Source: an uncultured Actinomycetes bacterium
Lineage (GTDB): Bacteria > Actinomycetota > Thermoleophilia > Solirubrobacterales > 70-9
Assembly (NCBI GenBank): GCA_946479725.1
Contig: CAMLHB010000119.1
Location: 1-7,426, forward strand
Length of the DNA: 7,426 nt
Reading direction: 5' to 3'
Below are positions 1-5,405 of this stretch, piece after piece; within the stretch, counting starts at the first letter, position 1, and every line of letters begins with the position of its first letter. The position numbers and the translations under genes are program-made. The notes beneath the pieces were generated by a model. That model was not told the origin of the DNA. It did not search any database and saw only the letters and a program-made list of their open reading frames with translations.

Positions 1-106
1 GCCCCTCCGACGGTGGCGCGAAAACCAAGCCTGCCAAGGACGCATGGAGCGTGGCGTGCTCTGCACGCGAGCGATCGAGGACGCCGGCAGGCGCAGGTTT
101 GCAGCG
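1..106. other. Sequence beyond carA with no recognisable gene
   Basis: No stop codon occurs in any of the six frames here, so openness is uninformative. On the minus strand, the direction of the pyr operon, possible starts (ATG at 45, GTG at 66) give a short basic reading that does not resemble the start of CarB or another protein I know. The minus strand does carry GGAGGGG at 8-2, a good Shine-Dalgarno core at the very edge. A gene, perhaps carB, could therefore start just outside the window. No terminator hairpin with a T-tract is visible after carA. Confidence 0.4.
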
Positions 107-1216
107 TCACCGCGCCAGCTCCAAGAAGCGGTCGAAGAGGTGGCGGGCGTCGTGCGGGCCGGGTCCTGCCTCGGGGTGGTACTGGACGGTGGCGCCGGCG
201 ACGTCGCGGAGGACGAGACCCTCAACGGTTCGGTCGTAGAGGTTCAGCTGCGAGAGCTCGGCGACGCCGAAGTCGGTGTCCCAGCGGACCGGCTCGTCGC
301 CCTCGATCTTCGCCTCGCCGCCGGGGCCGACGACGGCGAAGCCGTGGTTCTGCGAAGTGATGTCGATCCGTCCCGTCTCCAGGTCCTTGACCGGGTGGTT
401 GGCGCCGCGGTGGCCGAAGGGCAGCTTGTAGGTCTCGAGGCCGACGGCGCGGCAGAGCAGCTGGTGGCCGAGGCAAATGCCGAATACTGGCTTCTGGCCG
501 AGGACGCCGCGGACGGTCTCGACGACGTAGTCGAGGGCGGCGGGGTCGCCGGGGCCGTTGGCGAGGAAGACGACGTCGGGGTCCTCGGCGAGAACTTGAT
601 CGGGGCTGCTGGTGCAGGGCAGCAGGGTCAGCCGGCAGCCGTGCTCGCGCAGCTGGCGGACGATGCTGAGCTTGACCCCGGTGTCGATCCCGACCACGTG
701 CGGACCGTCGCCGTCGAAGCGGACCGGCTCGGTCGGGGTGACGGTGCGGGCGAAGTCGGCGCCGGCCATCGAGGGCTCGGCGTCGATCCGCTCGCGCGCC
801 TCGGCTTCGGGCGTCGCGGCCGGGAAGATGCCGCCGCGCATCGATCCCTTGTCGCGCAGGTGGAGGACCAGGGCGCGGGTGTCGACGCCGCTGACGCCGG
901 GGACGCCGCAGTCGCCGAGCCAGTCGAGCCAGCCGCCCTCGGCGGTGGCGACGTCCTCACGGTTCTTGGCGTCGCGCATGACGACGCCGCGGGCGTGGAC
1001 CGCTTCGGACTCCATCGCCGCGGTCGAGACCCCGTAGTTGCCGATCAGCGGGTAGGTGAAGACGATGATCTGGCCGGCGTAGGAGGGGTCGGTCACCGAC
1101 TCCTGGTAGCCGGTCATCGCGGTGTTGAAGACGACCTCGCCGGTGACCGCCCCGTCGTGGCCGCAGCCGAGCCCGTCAAGCCGCGTTCCGTCTTCAAGAA
1201 GCAGATACGCGCTCAC
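107..1216 (-). CDS. carA: Carbamoyl phosphate synthetase small (glutaminase) subunit
   Basis: CarA hydrolyses glutamine and channels ammonia to CarB, which makes the carbamoyl phosphate used for pyrimidines and arginine. Residue numbers count from an alternative ATG at 1246 (379 aa). The N-terminal CarA domain includes GEVVFNTAMTGYQE (36-49). The class I glutamine amidotransferase domain begins near residue 183. It holds the nucleophile elbow GICLGHQ with Cys258, and the other triad members His357 and Glu359 in YHPEA; the oxyanion region is NGPGDP (230-235). I prefer the in-frame GTG at 1216 (369 aa). It has AGGGAG five bases upstream and starts right before the conserved LLLEDG segment, whereas the ATG has no ribosome binding site. 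It is the fourth gene of the operon, 49 bases after pyrC. A small deviation is IDTGVKLSI (187-195), where the family more often has a DxGxKxNI-like sequence. The family call is certain; the start is less so. Confidence 0.96.
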   Translation of the reverse strand: MSAYLLLEDGTRLDGLGCGHDGAVTGEVVFNTAMTGYQESVTDPSYAGQIIVFTYPLIGNYGVSTAAMESEAVHARGVVMRDAKNREDVATAEGGWLDWLGDCGVPGVSGVDTRALVLHLRDKGSMRGGIFPAATPEAEARERIDAEPSMAGADFARTVTPTEPVRFDGDGPHVVGIDTGVKLSIVRQLREHGCRLTLLPCTSSPDQVLAEDPDVVFLANGPGDPAALDYVVETVRGVLGQKPVFGICLGHQLLCRAVGLETYKLPFGHRGANHPVKDLETGRIDITSQNHGFAVVGPGGEAKIEGDEPVRWDTDFGVAELSQLNLYDRTVEGLVLRDVAGATVQYHPEAGPGPHDARHLFDRFLELAR

Positions 1217-1221
1217 ATCGA

Positions 1222-1227
1222 CTCCCT
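1222..1227 (-). promoter_or_regulatory. Ribosome binding site deciding the carA start
   Basis: The minus strand reads AGGGAG, five bases before the GTG at 1216. The longer candidate start at 1246 has no purine-rich sequence at the right distance, so this site favours GTG as the true start. Confidence 0.6.
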
Positions 1228-1265
1228 GCGCGAGTTTGCAAACCATTGGTTGACAAAGTCGCCCA

Positions 1266-2615
1266 TCAGGCTGCGACCCCCAAGGAGAAGGAGCGGAGGC
1301 GGAAGGCGACCTGGCCGGCGGCGACGGTCATCAGGACGCGGCCGGTAAGCGTCTGGTCGGCGCACCAGGAGTTCGCCGAGCGGCTCTCGTAGCCGTCCTC
1401 TCCCACCGTCCATTCGGCGCCGAGGTCGCAGAGGACGACGTTCGCCTCCGAGCCCGGCGCCAGGCTCGGCCGCTCGAGGTCGAAGGGCTCGGCGCCGCCT
1501 GCCATCCGCTCGACCAGCAGGGCGAGGTCGATCGTCCCCGGCAGGACCAGCTCGGTGTGGAGCGCGGCGAAGGCGGTCTCGAGGCCGGTCACGCCCATCG
1601 CCGCCTGCTCGAAGGGCACGTCCTTTTCCTCCGGCTGGTGCGGGGCGTGGTCGGTGGCGATGCACTCGATCGTGCCGTCGCGGAGGCCGTCGATAAGGGC
1701 CTGGCGGTCGCGCCCTTCGCGCAGCGGCGGGTTCATCTTCGCCCGGTGCGGGTCGAGGCTGCGGACCGCCTCGTCGGTGAGGCAGAGGTGATGCGGACTG
1801 GCCTCGGCGCTGATCCGGATCCCGGCCGCCTTGGCGGCGCGAACGACCTCGACCGACTCGGCGGCGGAGAGGTGCTGGACGTGGATGCGGGCGTTCTCGT
1901 AGCCGGCAAGAGCGGCATCGCGGGCGACCATCGTCGACTCCGAGACCGAGGGGATGCCGGCGAGGCCCAGCGCGGCCGAGACCGGCCCCTCGTGCATGGC
2001 GCCGTCGCGGGAGAGCGCCGGGTCCTCCTCATGCAGGGCGATGTTGCCGCCGCAGAGGTGCTGGTACTGGAGGGCGCGGCGCATCAGGCCGGCGTCGGTG
2101 ATCGGCAGGCCGTCGTCGGAGAAGCCGAGGGCGCCGGCTTCGCGCAGTTCGACCATCTCGGTCAGCTCCTGGCCCTCCATGTCTTGGCTGACCGTGGCGA
2201 GGAAGCCGACCGGGACCGAGGCGCCTGCTCGCGCCTGCTCGCGCAGGGCGGAGACGTCGGCGGCGGTCGAGACCGGCGGCGAGGTGTTGGCCATCGCGAT
2301 GATCCCGCAGTAGCCACCGGCGGCGGCGGCGCGGGTCCCCGTCTCGACGTCCTCCTTGTGCTCCTGGCCGGGGGTGCGGAGGTGGACGTGGGGGTCGAAG
2401 AAGGCGGGGAAGGCGTGCAGGCCCTCGGCCTCGACCACCTCCGCGCCGTCGCCGTCGGCCTCGCCGGGCGAGGCGAGGGCGGCGATCTCCCCATCGCGGA
2501 TGACGACATCGTGGGCCGAGTCGATGCCGGCGACCGGGTCGAGCACCGTGGCCCGGCGCAGAATCAGGTGGGCGTCCTCTCCCGGGCGCACGTCGAGGAG
2601 GTCGGTGAGGCTCAT
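1266..2615 (-). CDS. pyrC: Dihydroorotase (class I)
   Basis: Dihydroorotase closes carbamoyl aspartate to dihydroorotate, the third step of cytoplasmic UMP synthesis. The protein has 449 residues, close to the usual length of the larger class I bacterial enzymes. It is an amidohydrolase-fold protein with the metal motif DPHVHLR (His76, His78), SDDG (166-169) where the family carries a metal-bridging residue, His195 in ALHEED, His248 in HVQHLS, and ATDHAPH (320-326) with the catalytic Asp322. NPPLR (295-299) is a substrate-binding segment. All expected ligands are present, so it should be active rather than one of the inactive PyrC homologues found in some aspartate transcarbamoylase complexes. 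The common MPNT motif reads MANT (108-111). The ATG overlaps the pyrB stop as ATGA. No good ribosome binding site precedes it, so translation is probably coupled to pyrB. Confidence 0.97.
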   Translation of the reverse strand: MSLTDLLDVRPGEDAHLILRRATVLDPVAGIDSAHDVVIRDGEIAALASPGEADGDGAEVVEAEGLHAFPAFFDPHVHLRTPGQEHKEDVETGTRAAAAGGYCGIIAMANTSPPVSTAADVSALREQARAGASVPVGFLATVSQDMEGQELTEMVELREAGALGFSDDGLPITDAGLMRRALQYQHLCGGNIALHEEDPALSRDGAMHEGPVSAALGLAGIPSVSESTMVARDAALAGYENARIHVQHLSAAESVEVVRAAKAAGIRISAEASPHHLCLTDEAVRSLDPHRAKMNPPLREGRDRQALIDGLRDGTIECIATDHAPHQPEEKDVPFEQAAMGVTGLETAFAALHTELVLPGTIDLALLVERMAGGAEPFDLERPSLAPGSEANVVLCDLGAEWTVGEDGYESRSANSWCADQTLTGRVLMTVAAGQVAFRLRSFSLGVAA

Positions 2616-3568
2616 GCGGGGGTCCCGATCGGGGTCGGTTTGCTGCCCTCGCCCTCGCCGCTGGGCGCCCCCTCGGCGCCGGCCAGCAGCTCGTAGAGGA
2701 TCGCCATCCGCACGACCAGGCCGGCGGCGACCTGCTCGGCGATCAGCGACTGCGGCGAGTCGATCGCCTCGCCGGAGAGCTCGACCCCGCGGTTGACCGG
2801 GCCGGGGTGCATCAGCAGCTGGCGCGGGTTGAGGCGGCGGCTGTCGATCTGGAAGCTGGCCGCGTACTCGCGCAGCGAGGGGACGAAGCTCTCGCTCATC
2901 CGCTCCTTCTGCATCCGCAGCGCGTAGACGACCTCGGCATCCTCGACCCCGTCGAGGCTGTAGGAGACGTCGCAGCCGAGCGCCTCGATCCCGCGGGGGA
3001 TCAGGGTCGGCGGACCGCAGACGGTGACCTCGGCGCCCATCCGGTTGAAGGCGATCAGGTTGGAGCGGGCGACGCGGCTGTGGAGGACGTCGCCGACGAT
3101 CCAGATCCGGATCCCCTCCAGCGAGCCGAGCTTGCGGCGCAGGGTGTAGACGTCGAGCAGGGCCTGGCTCGGGTGCTCGTGCTTGCCGTCGCCGGCGTTG
3201 ACGACGGAGGCGGCGGTCCAGCCGGCGACCATCTGGGCGGCGCCGGCGTAGGGGTGGCGAATCACGATCGCCGCCGGATCGTAGGCGGAGAGGGTGGCGA
3301 CGGTGTCCTTCAGCGACTCCCCCTTCTCGACCGAGGAGCCGGCGGCCTTGACCGAGACGAGGTCGGCGGAGAGGCGCTTGGCGGCGAGGTCGAAGGAGCT
3401 GGAGGTGCGGGTGCTCGACTCGTAGAAGAGAGAGACGACGGTGCGGCCGCGCAGGGTCGGCACCTTCTTGATATCGCGGCGGCCGACCTCGGCGAAGCTC
3501 TCGGCGCGGTCGAGGATTCCCTCGATCTCCTCGCGCGAAAGTTGCTCGATCGAAAGCAGGTGCTTCAT
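2612..3568 (-). CDS. pyrB: Aspartate carbamoyltransferase catalytic chain
   Basis: PyrB joins carbamoyl phosphate and aspartate to give carbamoyl aspartate, the committed step of pyrimidine synthesis. At 318 residues it is slightly long, because of a low-complexity Gly/Pro/Ser/Glu tail after about residue 297. Visible motifs are the carbamoyl-phosphate loop ESSTRTSSSF (50-59, Ser52-Thr53-Arg54-Thr55), GESLKDT (83-89, Lys87), HPSQALLD (132-139), and HPGPVNRG (254-261) in the aspartate domain. The position after STRT is Ser56 where many relatives have Arg; the other loop residues are intact. No regulatory chain gene (pyrI) is seen, as is usual in this type of operon. The start ATG overlaps the pyrR stop as ATGA and has a strong ribosome binding site inside pyrR. 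The 3' end overlaps the pyrC start in the same way. Confidence 0.97.
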   Translation of the reverse strand: MKHLLSIEQLSREEIEGILDRAESFAEVGRRDIKKVPTLRGRTVVSLFYESSTRTSSSFDLAAKRLSADLVSVKAAGSSVEKGESLKDTVATLSAYDPAAIVIRHPYAGAAQMVAGWTAASVVNAGDGKHEHPSQALLDVYTLRRKLGSLEGIRIWIVGDVLHSRVARSNLIAFNRMGAEVTVCGPPTLIPRGIEALGCDVSYSLDGVEDAEVVYALRMQKERMSESFVPSLREYAASFQIDSRRLNPRQLLMHPGPVNRGVELSGEAIDSPQSLIAEQVAAGLVVRMAILYELLAGAEGAPSGEGEGSKPTPIGTPA

Positions 3569-4125
3569 GGCGCCACCTCCACGGGGCTGGGCTCGGAGAT
3601 CGTCACCTCGTCCGTGCCGTCGACCTCCTCGAGGCGGACATTGACCCGCTCCTCTCGCGCGGTCGGCAGGTTCTTGCCGACGTAGTCCGGGCGGAAAGGG
3701 AGCTCGCGGTGGCCGCGGTCGCAGAGGACCGCGAGCTGCACCCGCTGCGGGCGCCCGTAGTCGAAGAGAGCCTCGATCGCGGCGCGGACGGTGCGGCCGG
3801 TGTAGAGGACGTCGTCGACGAGGATCACGGTGCGGCCCGAGAGGTCGAAGTCGATGTGGGAGCTGTGGACGACCGGTTGCGCGGCGGGCGCCTTGGCGCC
3901 GACGTCGTCGCGGTAGAAGGAGATGTCGAGGTCGCCGATCGGCAAGTTGTTGCCGGTCAGCTCGCCGAGGAAGACGTGGAGGCGGCGGGCGAGGACGGCG
4001 CCGCGGGTATGGATGCCGACGACCGCCAAGCGGTCCGAATCCGGGTTCTTCTCGGCGATCTCGTGGGCGATCCGCCGCAGCGTTCGCCTCAGGTCGTCGT
4101 GCTCCAGCACGACTTTCTCACTCAC
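3565..4125 (-). CDS. pyrR: Bifunctional pyr operon RNA-binding regulator / uracil phosphoribosyltransferase PyrR
   Basis: PyrR binds a hairpin in pyr mRNA in response to UMP/UTP and PRPP, and often has weak uracil phosphoribosyltransferase activity. The protein has 186 residues, normal for the family. The PRPP-binding motif VILVDDVLYTGRT spans 100-112, and GIHTRGAVLA (37-46) matches the conserved N-terminal phosphoribosyltransferase segment. Basic residues around LRRTLRRIA (12-20) and RRLH (47-50) fit RNA contact, though that is inference. Translation starts at GTG (4123-4125), preceded after eight bases by the purine-rich AGGAAGGAAG. That site forms part of the predicted PyrR target hairpin, which implies autoregulation. 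It is the first gene of pyrR-pyrB-pyrC-carA and overlaps pyrB by four bases. The family assignment is very secure. Confidence 0.97.
   Translation of the reverse strand: MSEKVVLEHDDLRRTLRRIAHEIAEKNPDSDRLAVVGIHTRGAVLARRLHVFLGELTGNNLPIGDLDISFYRDDVGAKAPAAQPVVHSSHIDFDLSGRTVILVDDVLYTGRTVRAAIEALFDYGRPQRVQLAVLCDRGHRELPFRPDYVGKNLPTAREERVNVRLEEVDGTDEVTISEPSPVEVAP
3575..3580 (-). promoter_or_regulatory. Strong ribosome binding site of pyrB inside pyrR
   Basis: The minus strand reads GGAGGT within the last codons of pyrR, six bases before the pyrB ATG. This is the strongest Shine-Dalgarno site in the operon and supports the pyrB start. It also suggests that ribosomes can load on pyrB even when pyrR translation is reduced. 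Confidence 0.7.
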
Positions 4126-4136
4126 TTCGATTGCTT

Positions 4137-4167
4137 CCTTCCTGGCCTCGCGGGACCGGGTTAAAGG
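4137..4167 (-). promoter_or_regulatory. PyrR-binding RNA element overlapping the pyrR ribosome binding site
   Basis: The minus-strand leader contains GTCCCGCGAGGC (4156-4145), matching the PyrR recognition core known from Bacillus (GUCC-N-G-N-GAGGC). It folds as follows: CCTT (4167-4164) with AAGG (4140-4137), a TAA internal bulge, CC (4160-4159) with GG (4142-4141), a C-A mismatch, GG (4157-4156) with CC (4145-4144), a bulged T at 4155, CC (4154-4153) with GG (4147-4146), and a CGCGA loop. Bulge and loop placement match the classic binding loop. The 3' strand, AGGAAGG, is the Shine-Dalgarno site of pyrR. No antiterminator/terminator pair is visible after it, so repression of translation, as described for mycobacterial PyrR, is the likely mode. 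Confidence 0.85.
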
Positions 4168-4175
4168 ACGTGGTG

Positions 4176-4181
4176 AGAGTA
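4176..4181 (-). promoter_or_regulatory. Probable -10 box of the pyr operon
   Basis: The minus strand reads TACTCT, fitting the actinobacterial TANNNT -10 pattern. Transcription would start near 4171-4169, just before the PyrR hairpin begins at 4167, giving a leader of about 45 bases. No good -35 box is seen at a 16-18 base spacing; that position falls inside the arm of the perfect inverted repeat. Confidence 0.4.
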
Positions 4182-4195
4182 GCAGCGGGGGCGGC

Positions 4196-4261
4196 GGGTC
4201 GGGGTAGGCCCCTCCCGGGGACCTCCCCAGCTGTTGCCCCGGGAGGGGCCTACCCCGACCC
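4196..4261. terminator. Perfect 25-bp inverted repeat at the rnz/pyr junction, probable terminator
   Basis: The arms 4196-4220 and 4237-4261 are exact reverse complements (25 of 25), separated by a 16-base loop. The rnz stop codon TAG (4252-4250) lies in one arm, and the last rnz codons (GSG) are also within it. Such a GC-rich stem right at a gene end would act as a terminator for rnz and insulate the pyr promoter behind it. Neither strand has a T-tract after the stem, so it is not a textbook intrinsic terminator. It could instead be one copy of a dispersed palindromic element. Confidence 0.7.
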
Positions 4262-5212
4262 TTCCCTGACCGCTGCTCCGTTTGGGATGAGCTGGGGTTG
4301 ACCTCGCTCGGGGAAGGGGAGTTCGATGACGTCGAAGTCTTTCGGGGCGACGGTGGGCTCGAAGACCTCCTTCGCCTCCTCGATCACCTTGCCGACGTGG
4401 TAGCGGGAGGAGATGTGGACGAGGGCGAGCAGCTTCACGTGGGCCTCGGCGGCGACGGCGGCGGCCTGACCGATCGTCGAGTGCCCGGTCTCGGCGGCGC
4501 GCTGGACCTCCTCCTCGGCGAAGGAGGCGTCGTGGATCAGCAGGTCGGCGTCGGCCGCGGCGGAGACGGTGGCGGGGCTCGGGGCGGTGTCCCCGGTGAT
4601 GACGATCGTGCGCCCAGGCCGGCTCTCACCCATCACCCGGTCGGGGTTCACCGGCCCCGCGTCACCTTCGACGGTCTCGCCCCGCTGGAGGGCGGCGTAG
4701 GCGGGCCCTTCGGGCACGCCCGCGGCGCCCGCGGCGGCGGGATCGAAGCGGCCGGGCCGCTCCGCCTCGACCAGCGCGTAGCCATTGGCGCGGGTGGTGC
4801 GGTGGGAGGCTTCGAACGGCAGCACCTCGTAGCCGTCGTGCTCGATCGCGTCGCCGGGACCAACCTCGATCAGGTCAAGGGTGAATCCCAACCGGCCGAT
4901 CAACGGCGAGAAGACCTGGAACAGCTCCGTCAGCCCCGGCGGCCCGTAGACCTTCAGCGGCACCCGCCGGTCGGTCAGGTCATAGGTCTTCAGCAATCCC
5001 GGCAGCCCCAGCACGTGGTCCGCATGGAAGTGCGTCAGGTAGATCTCGTCAGCCTGCACCAGCCCCAACGAGCGCTGCATCTGCCGCTGCGTCCCTTCCC
5101 CGCAGTCGAAGAGCAACCGCTCTCCTCCACGCGACATCAGCACGCTGGCCGTCGAACGCCGCGCCGAAGGCACCGAGCCCCCGGTTCCAAGAAAAGTCAC
5201 CGCCAGATCCAT
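4250..5212 (-). CDS. rnz: Ribonuclease Z (tRNA 3' endonuclease)
   Basis: RNase Z cuts precursor tRNA after the discriminator base so that CCA can be added, acting in the cytoplasm as a zinc-dependent dimer. The 320 residues match the short bacterial form. The metallo-beta-lactamase fold shows FLGTGGSVPS (7-16), the metal motif THFHADH (60-66, His61, His63, Asp65, His66), SHR with His137, ITGDT with Asp208, GHST (243-246), and LVHISSRY (264-271) with His266. The stretch at about 152-200, PGRFD through RPGR, corresponds to the family's flexible exosite arm. The ATG at 5212 gives the usual N-terminus. It has no Shine-Dalgarno site but sits eight bases behind a TAGGCT box, so the mRNA may be leaderless. 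The last codons and stop lie inside a perfect palindrome. It is divergent from a tRNA-Arg without encoded CCA, a natural substrate. Confidence 0.96.
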   Translation of the reverse strand: MDLAVTFLGTGGSVPSARRSTASVLMSRGGERLLFDCGEGTQRQMQRSLGLVQADEIYLTHFHADHVLGLPGLLKTYDLTDRRVPLKVYGPPGLTELFQVFSPLIGRLGFTLDLIEVGPGDAIEHDGYEVLPFEASHRTTRANGYALVEAERPGRFDPAAAGAAGVPEGPAYAALQRGETVEGDAGPVNPDRVMGESRPGRTIVITGDTAPSPATVSAAADADLLIHDASFAEEEVQRAAETGHSTIGQAAAVAAEAHVKLLALVHISSRYHVGKVIEEAKEVFEPTVAPKDFDVIELPFPERGQPQLIPNGAAVREGSG

Positions 5213-5220
5213 CGGCGGCG

Positions 5221-5226
5221 AGCCTA
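5221..5226 (-). promoter_or_regulatory. Possible -10 box of rnz
   Basis: The minus strand reads TAGGCT, eight bases before the rnz ATG, and fits TANNNT. With no Shine-Dalgarno site visible, this spacing suggests a leaderless or nearly leaderless mRNA. There is no clear -35 box. Confidence 0.35.
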
Positions 5227-5237
5227 CGCGAAGTTCA

Positions 5238-5288
5238 GAGTGCGCCGGTCCTTTGTGCCGCTATCCGTAAAAATTGACGGGCGCACTC
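5238..5288. repeat. 9-bp inverted repeat in the rnz/tRNA divergent region
   Basis: GAGTGCGCC (5238-5246) and GGCGCACTC (5280-5288) are exact reverse complements separated by 33 bases that are less GC-rich than the surroundings. TTGACG (5274-5279), a -35-like hexamer on the plus strand, lies inside. It might be a regulator site or chance in GC-rich DNA. Confidence 0.3.
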
Positions 5289-5304
5289 CCAATCCTGCCA
5301 CCGC

Positions 5305-5310
5305 TAAGCT
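5305..5310 (+). promoter_or_regulatory. Possible -10 box of the tRNA-Arg gene
   Basis: TAAGCT fits TANNNT and ends nine bases before the mature tRNA 5' end, which would put the transcript start only two or three bases before the tRNA. The nearest -35-like hexamer, TTGACG at 5274, is 25 bases away, too far for normal spacing. This is a tentative call. Confidence 0.25.
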
Positions 5311-5319
5311 GCGGATCGA

Positions 5320-5393
5320 GCGCCCGTAGCTCAGCTGGATAGAGTGACGCCCTCCGGAGGCGTAGGCCACAGGTTCGAATCCTGTCGGGCGCG
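5320..5393 (+). tRNA. tRNA-Arg (anticodon CCG)
   Basis: All four arms form. The acceptor GCGCCCG (5320-5326) pairs with CGGGCGC (5386-5392), followed by discriminator G5393. The D stem is GCTC with GAGT (one G-T pair). The anticodon stem ACGCC (5347-5351) pairs with GGCGT (5359-5363) around the loop CTCCGGA, giving anticodon CCG (5354-5356), which reads CGG arginine codons. The T arm ACAGG-TTCGAAT-CCTGT is intact, with a five-base variable loop. The three bases after the discriminator are TCT, so CCA is not encoded and must be added after 3' cleavage, fitting the neighbouring rnz. Confidence 0.97.
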
Positions 5394-5405
5394 TCTCTTG
5401 CTGAG

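Noticed and set aside
1..239. Possible plus-strand gene entering from the left (Lys/Arg-rich reading from base 3)
   Set aside because: It would need to overlap carA antisense by 130 bases or more before any stop, and has no recognisable sequence. Frames here are open only because of high GC.
1234..1243. Palindrome GTTTGCAAAC near the carA start, with GTTTGCA again at 97-103 after its stop
   Set aside because: It is only 7-10 bases, partly within the possible carA 5' end, with no other sign of a repeat or target duplication. It is most likely chance.
1250..1255. Perfect TTGACA on the plus strand, as an antisense promoter into pyrC
   Set aside because: No TANNNT-like -10 lies 16-18 bases downstream; a lone hexamer is weak evidence.
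44..1348. 434-residue open frame on the plus strand opposite carA
   Set aside because: It mirrors the GC-rich codon pattern of carA, has an Ala/Gly/Asp/Val-rich composition without motifs, and lies opposite a certain gene. Similar frames at 1557-2696 and 2807-3685 are rejected for the same reason.
4126..4195. Transcription attenuator (terminator/antiterminator pair) before pyrR
   Set aside because: Only one hairpin fits between the probable transcript start and pyrR, with no T-tract; the PyrR site overlaps the ribosome binding site instead. The large palindrome lies upstream of the likely start.
4298..5329. 343-residue open frame on the plus strand opposite rnz
   Set aside because: It is antisense to rnz, whose metal motifs are complete, and it runs into the tRNA acceptor stem.
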